32,728 nt of DNA from Chara braunii (Eukaryota; Streptophyta; Charophyceae; Charales; Characeae): the NCBI GenBank assembly GCA_003427395.1, contig BFEA01000567.1, forward strand, positions 157,214 through 189,941. Direction: 5' to 3'. Below are positions 9,503 to 20,165 of the stretch, piece after piece. The stretch's first letter is position 1. The number at the start of each line of letters is the position of its first letter. Below the pieces are notes generated by a model. That model was not told where the DNA came from and made no database searches. It saw nothing but the letters and a program-made list of their open reading frames with translations. Both the position numbers and the translations under genes were made by a program.

Positions 9503-12434
9503 TTAGCGAACAAGGCCGCCTTCGGCTCCCATCTAGTAAACCTATACAACGAGGTGCTAGTAGGAAACAGGTTAGGGAGGGGTATGACTCATGGAGTGAT
9601 CGCCATGCTCTTCAAGAAGGGAGACAAGGCATGTGTCCGCAATTGGCATCCAATCTCCCTCCGAAACGTGTCTTACAAGATATTTGCAAAGACGCTGGCA
9701 CGAAGACTGTCGAAGTACCTGCCCGATCTCGTGGAAGGTGACCGGGGGCATTTGTTCAAGGCAGATCGATCTTCAACAACATTGTGACTTCTATCAAGAC
9801 ATTGGAGGTGGTGCAAGGGGAGAGTCTTGACATGGCCGTCCTCCTTCTCGACTTGGAGAAGGCCTATGATAAGGTGGGGTGAACCTTCGTCTTCACCACG
9901 CTAAGGAGAATGAAGTTCGGAGACGGGTTTTGTGCATGGGTCAGAACCATGTACACCTTCTCATCGTCAACAGTCATGGTTAACGGCAATCTGTCGGAGC
10001 CCTTTCCACTCACAAGGTCGCTGCGCCAAGGCTTCCCTCTCGCCCGCTCATCTTCGTACTACAGCTGGAAGTCCTGCTGAACAGGATCCGCAGACACCCG
10101 GACATCAGGGGCCTGCAACTGCACACTGGAGAAGAGTGCAAGGTAAAAGCTCTTGCAGACGACCTATTCACAATTTCAGAAAACTTCACCGCTTCGCTGT
10201 CCGCTATAAAGTCGGTACTGTGCGAATACTCGATGTTGTCTGAGGCGACGGTTAAGTGGAACAAGTCCACCTACTTGGTGCCAGCACATTTCTCATTGCA
10301 GGTGGAATGAGGGATGAAGAGGGTAGAGAGTGGGGAAGAAGAAAGATTCCTAGGCGTGATGATCAGTCTGCAGATAGAAGCATCATCTAAGGGCCTCCTG
10401 CTGCAACAACGGATTGCAGCCAGACTGAGAATGTGGGGCAACACATGGCACTTATCCGTGTTGGGTAGAGCGCTAGTCGCTAACGTGGCCCTGTTCTCAG
10501 TCCTTTGGTTTGTATCAACAGTTAGGGAACTGGTGGCAGGTGTGACCAGTGCAATCAGAAGACAGGTGGCTCGTTTCATATGGAAACCCCGGGCCCGGGT
10601 CACTGAGGGCTTCATATCCAAAGTAGCAATGGACACACTCACGTTCCCTCGGGACAAAGGGGGTCTGGGTTTGCTAGACGCAGCCCACAGGAATTAGGCT
10701 CAGCTGTGGAACTGGGTGGCCAAGATCGCCACCATGAAGTCGTGTGAACACTAGGTCGCAGTGGTTGAGCGCATCTTGATGTGCCAATGGAAGTTAAGCA
10801 GGCCCCAGGATGTTTGGGCTTGCTTCTTCATACCGTCCTTAGGAATCAGGCTCAAATACGGAACTGGGTGGCCAAGATCGCCACCATGAAGTCGCGTGAA
10901 CATTGGGTTGCAGTGGCTGAGCGCATCTTGATGTGTGAATGCAAGTTAAGCAGGCCCCAGGATATTTGGGTTTGCTTCTTCATACCGTCCTTTTGAAAGA
11001 AGAGGCCCAAGTCCAAGTTTTGAGAACCAATTCAGCGTGCGTGGAACAGGGTTCCTCCGGATGTGCGAACTCCTCCTTCCACCAAAGAAGAAGTGTTAAA
11101 CCAGCTGCTGTTCGAGAATCTGGCAATCACAGACCAAGCAGGCCAAGTCTTCCCAGCGGATGGATCCGCTGGCACCTTTGGACAAGCCTGGATCAGGAGG
11201 GGAATTGTGAGAATATCATATTTGTGGTCATCTGTCCTGGGTGGATGGAAAGCAATTGAGGGCTGAAAACCGTACTCAGAGGCCTACAGAGAGTAGAAGA
11301 GCACTGGAGGAACCTGCTCAGCGCCATCCCACAAGACTGGCTCACAATTCTAGGCCCGGAGGGGCTGGACCCAGCAGGAACCTGTTACGTTTCGAACCAG
11401 GAGGAAAGTGGCAAAGAGTTGTGGAAGCTGCGGGAAGGCTTTAGGCGGATTAAGAAATGAAAGTGCGAAGGCCCTTTGAACGTCCTAACGTTGGTGGAAG
11501 AAGACACAGTGCAACTCTGGGACAACCCTGCTCAAGCGCGAGTGCTGACGATGAAGAACAGATCACCGACAGCATGTGTTCTCACATGGGTGGGCAGACT
11601 CCCGCTCAATCAACTGTGCATCGACCTAGCTGCGTGAAGTTGGTCACCAAACTCAGTAGAAGACGGTTCGCTGGGTCTCCAGAACTACTCGATCGCTACG
11701 GGTTACAGACAATACGCCCACAAGCTCAAACCACCAGCTCAGGTGGCAATACCACGATGGCAGGCAATCTGGGACGAAGACCTCTCGAACACTTCATCTG
11801 AGTTTGAGCGGTTGTGGAAATCTCTATCTACCCTCCCGAACAGCAAACAAGTAAGTCTATTGTGGATGTTATCGCTAATGGTAACCCCCTCGGCGGTTTG
11901 GCTCACAGGCAGAGGCATGGTGGTGAACCTGACATGTACAAGGTGTAGGTGGCTGTTTGAGTCCACCAAACACATGTGGTAGGAATGCCGCACTTCTAAG
12001 CGTATCTGGAAGTGGTGGGCCTACCACTGGAGGGCTTTTGGGGGCCAGGGAGTGGAGTGGAAGGATAAAAAATGGGTGTTGCTTGGTTTCCTCCTGCCAG
12101 ATGTCGATGGGCGGCACGGGTGGGGGTACATAGCACACGTGGTGAGGGGTCTGATCTGTGAGACAATCTGGGCAGACAGAAACAGGTCGAGGTTTCAGAA
12201 ACGATCGTTCTCTGATCTGGAAACAAAGCGTCATATCAAGAAAGGGTTGGAGCACGCTATCTGGGCAGATTGGAGGCGCAAGGCAAACTCGGGCATGGGA
12301 AGCAGACACCAGCTTCGATGGTTCTTCCACACCTGGGCAAAAAATCATCAGCTGGCTGGAGTTCATTCAAGAAAGGGTCAGGAAATTTCGAAATGGGTGC
12401 GGGAGTGCCACACTGAGAGACAGGCACCAAAGTA
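9503..12434 (+). pseudogene. LINE 2 reverse transcriptase / zinc-binding tail, broken
   Basis: In order: KKGDKACVRNWHPISLRNVSY (about 9618-9680), catalytic LLLDLEKAYDK (9841-9873), STVMVNGNLSEPFPLTRSLRQG (about 9968-10030), LADD (about 10151-10162), ERFLGVMI and FIWKPR (10350-10590), then a C-terminal zinc-binding region with CTRC (about 11935-11946) and HMW-stop-EC (about 11970-11988). The stop replaces the second Trp seen as HLWWDC in LINE 3 (TGG to TAG). The final frame ends at 12434. Many frameshifts, and stops such as the TGA after AYDKVG, show that it is dead. A 152-bp tandem duplication (10689-10992) further breaks the frame. Confidence 0.88.
10689..10992. repeat. 152-bp tandem duplication inside LINE 2
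   Basis: AGGAATTAGGCTCA at 10689 and AGGAATCAGGCTCA at 10841 open two units that share GAACTGGGTGGCCAAGATCG, GAGCGCATCTTGATGTG, AAGTTAAGCAGGCCCCAGGA and TTGCTTCTTCATACCGTCCTT. The unit length is not a multiple of three, so duplication shifts the frame. The copies differ at a modest number of positions, so it arose after LINE 2 inserted or in its recent source. Confidence 0.92.
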
Positions 12435-12940
12435 GACAGAGCAAGCGGTGACAGTGGAGCTAGTTAGTCTCTCCCCAGAACCTGAACACTTGGCTCAGGT
12501 CCTAGTCACAACAAGTTCTCTGAGCAGATAAAATCTAGACACCTCTGTGGGATCTGGGTACTCGTTCCTACAGGGACGCTCTAGTTAGTCTGAGCCTTCC
12601 ACAAACCAGGACACTCGGTTAATTAAGGTCGCAGTAGGCAAGTAGGTAGGTGAGTGTCGGTAATATGGACCCGACCCTCTGCGAAGTGTTAGTCGCAAAC
12701 TTAAGATAGAATAGACTGGGTTATCCAGTTGTGGACGGTTATCTGTTTTTGTTATCTAGATGTTAAATACTCAGTCTCAACAAGGAAGAGTTACGGTTGT
12801 TGACGGTTATCTATTTTTGTTATCTAGATGTTAAATACTCAGTCTTAACAAAGAAGAGGTACTGTAACTCTATTTATTTCGAAGGCTTGATTGACTACTG
12901 CATCTTTTCAAATATGTCTACAAGAACCAAGGTTGTACTT
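12435..12940 (+). other. Presumed 3' non-coding part of LINE 2
   Basis: No coding signal. It contains the 68-bp tandem repeat described separately. The exact LINE 2 end cannot be placed because no poly(A) or target-site duplication was found before MITE copy A. Confidence 0.4.
12730..12865. repeat. 68-bp tandem repeat, two units
   Basis: GACGGTTATCTGTTTTTG at 12734 and GACGGTTATCTATTTTTG at 12802 start two near-identical blocks, both followed by TTATCTAGATGTTAAATACT, CAGTCT and AACAA(G/A)GAAGAG. The period is 68 bp. It lies in the presumed LINE 2 3' region. Confidence 0.9.
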
Positions 12941-13461
12941 CAACAGAAAAATTCTCATGAGAAATGAAAGTTGAAAAAACATTCCATAAAAAAAAATCGT
13001 TTATATTTATAAATTTTCATTCCAATGTTTGTCCAATTATAAAATTTTCAATTTAATTTGATAAGTTCCCGTCTAAATATGAGTTTTCCCTTCCAACTAC
13101 ATCTATTTGTTCAAGATGGAATGAAAGTCTGGACGATTTTATGAAATGTTTTAATTAGACTTTCATTCTACTACAACAAATATCGTTTAATTCAGATTGG
13201 ATTAACCTATTTATGACTGGAAATCCTTTCTTAGAATGACAGTCCAATTAAAATGTTTCATGAACTCATCCAGAGTTTCATTCCATCTCTAGCATGCAGT
13301 TCAAATAAGAAGGGATACCCCATTATCGGAAGGAAAGTTTTCAAGTAAGACGGAAATTTTTAAAATTGGAATGACATTTTTTAAGATGGAATAAAAATTT
13401 AAAATTTAGAATGTAATTTTACTCTAGAATGATTATTTAATTTTGGAAAATTTTTCTGTTG
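12941..13461. mobile_element. Foldback MITE, copy A
   Basis: Ends are perfect 13-bp terminal inverted repeats, CAACAGAAAAATT and AATTTTTCTGTTG. The whole element is AT-rich and self-complementary: 13115-13168 pairs with 13234-13287 with about 8 mismatches in 54, around a short centre near 13200. It has no coding capacity. A second copy in the same orientation is at 20166-20687; I counted about 44 differences over about 521 bases, near 92% identity. Flanks on both sides of both copies are unrelated, so the limits are firm, yet no clear target-site duplication is seen. Superfamily not assigned. Confidence 0.9.
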
Positions 13462-15339
13462 TTAGCTAGTTTAGGGAACTTGGTAGCTGAAAGTTTTGCA
13501 GACAATGACCTGTAAGCTAAGCTGGTTGATGTTGTCAGACACCTCCGGGTTGAATTGTGAGGTCCCTGGCCTCTGATTTCATATTTTAAGAAAGTGAGTA
13601 AAAAAAAATAAAAATAAATTAACAGATGTTTAGAATGACTCACTCAATGGCCCCCAAATTTGGGGGTCGGCAACGAAGTCCAAAGGCGGGGTTGCAATCT
13701 TAGTCCATAGGAATCTTGACGCCATTATTGTTGCCCACTATTTTGACCACGAAGGAAAATGCGCTTGGATCAAGTCATCCTATGCGGGGAAAAGAATGGG
13801 CGGTGGTCGCAGTTTATGCTCCAGCGGAGCGTACAGAGTGGGTAATTTTTTTTGAAGTATTTATGAATAATTTACCTGGCGTAGGCAACATAATAATAAC
13901 ACGGGACTGGAACGTGGCGATTGATAACACAAATCCTCTATATTGCTCATCACAGACGGGTAGGAACTTGGACGAGGTCTTAGAACTGATGGTGGAACTG
14001 GAATTGGCGGTTGTTTTCCGAATAGCAAATCCCACGGATCCGGGGCTAACCTGATTTTCATCCCTATTAATTCCTGGTCGTAAAGTTATCGCACGTAGAC
14101 TGGACTACTTACTAATGAGCCAATTAATTTGGAGCAACACAATTGAGGTTTTCACAACTCCGAGCCCTGTATCAGACCATAACGCAGTCACCCTCCACTT
14201 CCTATGGGGTAAGGGTCGGAGAGAAGAACGGGCTTATTCGGTCACAATCAGGGAACCGGGAGTTCGTCAGTGGGTAAGTGAGCAACTGGAAAACTGGAAG
14301 GGGAAAAAACACAAGTCTTCGACGGAACGGGACTGGTGGGATGCATGCATCCTCTTCCTGTCCAAAATGCTCAACGTATTTTCGCGCATATTGGCCTTGC
14401 AGGATAATAAGGACGAAGTTGCAGTAAAGAAAGTGGTGGTAGATGCAGAAACGACAATTGCATCTCTACCCCTGAACTTTGTGGACGCATTTGGTGGGGA
14501 ACCGAAAGAGCGAAACGTATACAGAAATGGGACAAGATTCAAAAGACAAAGTTGAAAAGATGGAGAAAAATTCTGGTGGTGAAGGGAATAGAGGCGGGAG
14601 ACAAGATGAATAAGTAAACATTCCAGAGACTGCTGCTGAGATTATATCAGGAAGAGATGAAGACATTGAAGCACCCATATGACTCTCAAGCACCGCTGGC
14701 AAAGGCTTCGCAGGAAATGTGTTCGTATGTCAAACAATACTTTTGCGATATTTTAATGTCGTGTAGGAGCGCCCATAAAGTGGAAACAGGACAAACATAG
14801 TTAATTGACTTATGGGAGGTGGTAGACGTTAGATTGACGCAACAGGGTAGACTCAACTTGGACCGACCGGTCACAGAAGCAGAATTCAATTAGGCCATCA
14901 AGGCCATGGCCAGATGAAAAGCTTCAGGTTCTGGCAGAATTTCTGTGAAATTTTACGATTGCTTAAAGTTTGAGACAAGGGACTCGTTGTTGGAAATCTA
15001 TAATAACGCTTTGACGGGAGGAACGCTTCCATGCGACATGATATCATAACCTTGCAGTATAAAACGGCGAGAGGGATGAGATTCGGAATTTGAGACCCAT
15101 CTCGAGACTCAATGTCTCTTACAAGATATTAACAAAGGTTCTTACGAGAAAGCTTTTCAATTATCTCTCAAATTTGGTAGGGACGGATCAAGCAACGTTT
15201 GTATAGGGCCGACAATATTGTTACTACGATCGAGACCCTGAAGATTGTGCAGAAGGAAGATCGCTCACTGTCGGTCCCCCTCTTAGATCTAGAGAAGGCT
15301 TATGATAGGGTTAACTGAAACTTTGTATTGACCATGCTT

Positions 15340-15347
15340 CACATGAT
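15340..15347. repeat. Target-site duplication, left, of nested element copy 1
   Basis: CACATGAT here and CACATGAC at 15818-15825 flank the insertion (7 of 8 identical). Removing one copy and the element rejoins the LINE 3 reverse-transcriptase reading, so this is a true duplication of target DNA. Confidence 0.85.
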
Positions 15348-15817
15348 CACAAGCGGTTATCGGGTAGCTGAAAATTCAGGAATGAAAATTATGAAGTGAG
15401 AGTTTTTGGCAGTCTGAAAATCCTGAATGGTCCTTAAGTGGTGAAATGTTTGAAGACCCTGAAAACCACCTGTTTAGGCAAGCTGCATCCTGAAGTGGCG
15501 AAGGGTGTCCTGAAGTGGTCAAGTGAGAGTTTTGGGCAGTCTAAAAATCCTGAATGGTCCTGAAGTGGTGAAAGACCCGAAGACCATGAAAACCACCCTT
15601 CACCAGTTGAGGATGCAGCCTGCCTACAGGTGGTTTTCAGGGTCTTCGGAGTTTTCACCACTTCAGGACCATTCAGGATTTTCATACCTGAATGGTCCTG
15701 AAGTGGTGAAAGCTACGAAGACCCTGAAAACCACTTGTTTAGGCAGGCTGCATCCCGAAATGGTGAAGGGTGTCCTGAAGTGATGATGAAAAATACGACC
15801 ATTGTTAACCTTCTCTC
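15348..15817 (+). mobile_element. Foldback non-autonomous transposon inside LINE 3, copy 1
   Basis: A 470-bp block starting CACAAGCGGTTATCGGG and ending TTAACCTTCTCTC, with no coding frame of its own. It is built from about 100-bp modules (AATGGTCCTGAAGTGGTGAA ... GAAGACCCTGAAAACCAC ... GGCAGGCTGCATCC). Modules run forward from about 15404, inverted at 15601-15685 and forward again at 15687-15766; the last two make a near-perfect hairpin with arms of about 80 nt. The ends are weak inverted repeats (8 of 14 positions, core GGTTA). The 8-bp target duplication suggests a hAT-like transposase; 9 bp (Mutator-like) cannot be excluded. A second copy is at 26204-26655. Confidence 0.88.
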
Positions 15818-15825
15818 CACATGAC
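15818..15825. repeat. Target-site duplication, right, of nested element copy 1
   Basis: CACATGAC, partner of CACATGAT at 15340-15347. LINE 3 coding similarity resumes at once (GTTTTCGATCACTG...). Confidence 0.85.
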
Positions 15826-18049
15826 GGTTTTCGATCACTGTTTCTGTTGATGGGTAGTTGTTTTATATACCCACTTAACAACGACGGTAATGGTAAATAA
15901 GTTTTTGTCTGAGTCTTTCCACCTCACTCGGTCTCTGAGACAAGGGTGTCCCCTTGCGCCACTTGTCTTCGTTTTACAGCTCGAGGTCATAATATGCAAC
16001 ATTAATCACCGTCCGAAAATAAGAGGCTTAGCATTGGGCAACGAACAGTGTAAGGCAAAACCCTTGCAGATGACCTATTTCTCATATGTGAAAACTTCAA
16101 GTACGCACTAGAGACATTGAAAACCTTACTGGATAAATACTACCTATTTTATAAAGTCGTTGTAAATTGGCGGAAGTCAATTTATTTCCTCCTTCAAGGA
16201 ATGTCCCTCGCTGCAAATTGGGGGATGAAGAGGATAAAAAAGGGTGAAGCGGAAAGATTCTTAGGAATAATAATTGCTCTGGATACTTGTTGGGATGCAT
16301 AAGAGGAAAACTTCCAGAACAAGGTGCTAGCAAGATTAAAAGTGTGGGGATTAACTATCAATGCTTCTTTATTTTCGCTTATGTGGTCTGCTGGTCGGGT
16401 TAGGGAACTGAGAACTATGTGTTCTGAATCTGATCCGACGAATTTCAACAAAATTTATGTGGAAACCAAAGTCGAAGATTGAGGAAGGTTTCATCTCTAA
16501 GGTAGCACGAGCGTTAATCACGCTAACTAAGGAAGAAGGGGGGTTGGGCAGCTATGACCCATGCATACGTACCCCGCTGATGATAGGGCCATAGTGTGGA
16601 GCACTGAGTTCAAATGGGAGAACACATACTAGGGGAGGAATGGGGTTTGGAACGAAAGGAAGACATATGGCTTTGCCTACAACTGAACTCTTATCTAAGT
16701 TGGAGAATCCAGTCAAAATTATGAGACAGAATTATCAGGGTCTGGAAGAGGGCAAAGTCAAACACATGGGTGAAACAGGTTACAAAATAGGAAGTGTTGA
16801 ACTAATCCATATTCGACAGTCTGAACATCGTTGGGCCAAATGGTTTGCGCTTTAAAGCCAGCAAGGAAGTGTGCGCCTTCGGAGACAACTGGATCAAGAA
16901 GGGGGTTCTCATGATCAAAAATATTTGGGAGACCAATCAGGGCCAATGGTGCTCGGCCCCCATCATGTTACAAAAACTGGGGTGTCTCCACCAAGCGGAG
17001 GAGAAGTTGGAACGGATTATTTCAGCAATCCTAGACATGTGGAAAAATATCATGTCACCTGAAGGATTGGACCAGCTTTGGACGTGGTATATGGCCAACC
17101 AACAAGACAACCCTTCCTCCTACTGGAAGTTAATCTCCTACGACAAAGAAGGACAAAGAAACTTTCAGCTGTGGAGCAAGAAATCTCATTTCTCACAATT
17201 AAGGTTATTGGAGAAGGAAGAGCGCGCCAACCCCCGCTGGGGGCCCGACTGAGACAAATTCGAGTGGAAGAATGATGGGGAGAGAAATACCTACACTCAA
17301 TCATACTCCCCTCCGATCAGCCACTGGCGGAACGAAAGCTTGACCCCGCATCTTGGGGCTGGATAAACCAGGGAAAGAATTGGGAAACACTATAGATAAA
17401 CTACATGGAGGAAACTTCAGAGATCCTCCTTCCCAACAGACTCCCTGTCGCAGTAGCAACTAATCATTGGAGGGTACTGATGGATGTGTCGCCGGACACA
17501 ATTGCAAAGTGTATCAAGAGGTTGTGGGCACAGTTAAGGTCGTCGCAAAAGAATGCAGCAACTCTCAGGCTCCTATCTCTGCTAGTGACCCCATCGGCCG
17601 TCTGGCTAGCCAGCAAGGGTATGGAGCTTCGGATCTCATGTAGCAGATGCGTATGGACCTTCCAGTCACCCACCTGTGGTGGGACTGCCCAACCTCCCGC
17701 AAAATTTGGGAATGGTGGGCCCTGCATAGGAAAGACTTTTCAGAATGGGAATGGAGTTGGGATAGATCTTGGGCACTGATGGGTCTAATCCCTGTAGATA
17801 TGCCTGTTACAGAGGGTTGTTAATACGTGGTACAGGCTTGTAGGGCAATCATATGTTCAATTATTTAGGACTGTCGGAACAAGGCTTGCTTCCAGGGTAA
17901 GGGTTAATCAGACTCATAAATTAAATCAAAGATTCAGATCAAACTGAGACAATATATCAAAACTTCAGTGGAGGAAAATGAGAATTTGAAGTTTTATTCT
18001 TGGTTAGGAGTAGGACTGGAGTAGGAACCTGGGCTCTCAGTTCAGTATG

Positions 18050-20045
18050 GCCGCAGGAGGCAGGCAAACAGGTTGGGTAGGAAGTTAGGATAATGGATGG
18101 AGACCACAATCTGAGGTCGAGTTAGACCCATGGTAGAAGGTAAAACTAGAGAAAGCGAGGTTGTTGGGTTTTGGTGTTAGGTTCGATAATTTGTTGTCCT
18201 TTCTTTTCTTGTTTATGAGGAGCGGAGGGCTCAAGTGTTCACTGGATCATACAGGATGTCACCAGTCGCTGGGATGATTCCATTCGGGATATGGTCCCAG
18301 TGTCCTGGTTCCACCGGGTTGTTTGTTGAGGATTCCCAACCTCAAAGTCTATGTGCTTGCACAATGCGGCCTGGTCCTCTATGGCCCAAATAATGGAAAC
18401 ATACTCAGCATACCCTGAAGTTTCTGGATTCCTTCAGCTGAAACCCAAAAAGTCACAATTTTCCTTATATGCCATGGTTTTAAACTCCAAATGTTGTGGG
18501 TCTGGCCCTGAGGCCACACCCCACTGTAATGCTATAATTATGCAAGTGTTCATGCCTCCAAAGCACCACCTGTCTGGCCTCATGGTCGGGCCCTACTAAT
18601 ATCTTCCCCCCAACACAACGCACCCTTATTTGGTTGCATCTGACCCGAGAGCTAGCTTGTATACATTCATTATCAGGGTGCTTTGTGTCCAGCGAAAGAG
18701 GGTATGTTAATGCCTCCCAAGCAGAATATGGCCATCAGGCTAGTCATTCCATGCTTTTTCTTTTTTCCAAGGTGCCAACCTTGACGTGTTATCCATGCAC
18801 CATTGATTGGGGCTAACTTCTTCTTCTTGGGGTCTTGTTGTGTGACGCCTTAACCTCACACCCTCTGGGACTTCGTACTCGAAGTGGGAGTAGGCCCGCG
18901 AATTAGGGGGTGTGCCAAGGATTTCACGAAGATGAGGATTGGAGTGCTAGGTCGGAATTAAGATCTCGAAGTTGGGAGGCTGATCCAAAAGCTTATTAGA
19001 GGAAGGGAGGGATAAATGTGGATCGTCGTTTAGGCAAAGGGAAAGGTCCGAATGCCAAAGCGGCTCCTTCTGGGCCTGGACCGTCGCCGGGTTTTCCCAG
19101 GCCGGAAGAGGTTCGGAAGGTTACAGGGGTCTCGAAGAGCTTGGAGTCCGATGTAGAGGATTGAAGGTTTCTCCTGAAGAGTTCCTCATCACCAGGGACC
19201 CGGTAGGAAAACCAACGACTTTGGTGAACCTCCTTCTGCCTGCACTCCAAACACAGGGTGTCCTTACACCACGGAGTAAAAGTTGGCCACAATACCACAA
19301 CCAACTCTTGATAAGAGAGAAGGATGAAGTAGTGGGGAAAATCTAGGATGAGGTAATGGGGAAAATTTATCTCTATAAGAACAAACCCAGCCTGTTGAAC
19401 GCTAGTGAGATTGATCAAGGTACTAGCGGGAGGCACTTGCATGAGCAAGAGTATGATGGATGTCCCACTCGCAGACCCGCTCTCAACCCACATGGTACAA
19501 AAAAGTATGTGGATCTCATTCAGGATACCGAAGTCGGTTGTATATACATAAGTGTCACTCTGTCGTGGAGAACAAACTATACAAATTCATATCTTGTATG
19601 CCATGTATCCTAACATGCAGATAAAAAAACAATCCTGTTTGCAAAGGAGAATCTACTATCGGCGCAAGATAACAAATCACAACGACACTGAATTTTTAAT
19701 TTAATCTACCAGGCAAAGAGCATCTTCATCGCCCAACCATAAATAACCATGTAATGTAAAACTTTTCCATACACTCATCCTAGTTTTTTGCAGAAGCATA
19801 ACTTCAAGCAAAATCCTAGATATGCAACAACATATTTTCATATTCACAACACTATGACAGAATCGTAAAAATAGTTTAGTATGGAGGGCAAAAATATTCA
19901 TTTAGTTGCGCAATCCATACGTCTCCATATTGGGATAGAGGAGGATGGAGAAGGAATAAAAAAAAGCGAGATCAAATTACACCTGACAAAAAAAAAAAGA
20001 TGAACCCGAATTGCAACCCGGACGTGAAATTTTTTTTTTCCCCTT
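18050..20045. other. Unrecognised DNA, no supported gene
   Basis: Mixed composition. The longest frame is a 165-codon minus-strand ORF (19493-18996) with a hydrophobic middle and a Pro/Gly-rich C-terminus. It resembles no family I know and lacks gene context, so I do not call it a gene. A stretch near 18340-18470 (minus) has a faint retrotransposon flavour, discussed among rejected items. Nothing else is supported. Confidence 0.4.
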
Positions 20046-20089
20046 ATATATATATATATATATATCCCTTTCTCTCTCTCTCTCTCTCG
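20046..20089. repeat. TA then CT microsatellites
   Basis: An uninterrupted TA run at about 20046-20066 is followed after CCCTT by a CT run at 20072-20089. Both are simple dinucleotide repeats. Confidence 0.95.
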
Positions 20090-20165
20090 TACCCACTAAC
20101 TACTCACATTTGTCACCCCGTTTAGTCTGATCATGCAAGCAGGTTCACTCATGCCCCGGAGTCTG

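Larger units (their letters stand above)
9503..12940 (+). mobile_element. 5'-truncated L1-type LINE (LINE 2)
   Basis: The element begins within the reverse-transcriptase domain, directly after the U6 fragment, so endonuclease and ORF1 are absent. Coding remnants run to about 12434. A non-coding 3' part with a 68-bp tandem repeat (12730-12865) follows up to MITE copy A at 12941. No clear A-tail is seen, so the 3' limit is uncertain. Protein fragments resemble LINE 3 much more than LINE 1 (for example LLLDLEKAYDKV against LLDLEKAYDRV, and VTPSAVWL shared). Confidence 0.8.
13640..18050 (+). mobile_element. 5'-truncated L1-type LINE (LINE 3), interrupted
   Basis: Starts within the endonuclease domain (no NVRGL start, no ORF1) and runs through reverse transcriptase to the zinc-binding tail and a few residues beyond, as judged by alignment with LINE 2. 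It is interrupted at 15348-15817 by a short foldback element. The 3' end is set where similarity to LINE 2 protein fades; no A-tail was found. MITE copy A lies about 180 bp upstream. Confidence 0.82.
13640..18050 (+). pseudogene. LINE 3 ORF2: endonuclease / reverse transcriptase, broken
   Basis: Endonuclease: KGGVAILVHRNLD (about 13683), VVAVYAPAE (13800-13830), RDWNVAID (about 13903; the usual Gly before Asp is Arg), ARRLDYLL and SDHNAV (about 14176-14193). Reverse transcriptase: NLRPISRLNVSYKIL (about 15085), LLDLEKAYDRVN (15283-15318, then a TGA), the nested insertion, TVMVNK and TRSLRQGCPLAPLVFV (15880-15975), and ADDLFLICENF at 16066-16098, now frame-shifted. Then ERFLGI (about 16250), VTPSAVWLA (about 17584) and a zinc-binding CSRC...HLWWDC (about 17638-17690). 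Numerous stops and frameshifts. Across the insertion, LTMLHM resumes as a sequence that aligns with LINE 2 FCAWVRTMYTF. Confidence 0.87.

Noticed and set aside
15434-15783. ORFs within the foldback element
   Set aside because: Both strands give similar open frames because the sequence is an inverted repeat; no protein motif.
18340-18470. Copia-type RNase H remnant on the minus strand (AEYVSIIWAIE)
   Set aside because: One short motif-like phrase with stops nearby and no other copia domain; too weak.
18996-19493. 165-codon minus-strand ORF as a gene
   Set aside because: No recognisable domain, no flanking gene signals, low-complexity hydrophobic and Pro/Gly parts; consistent with chance.
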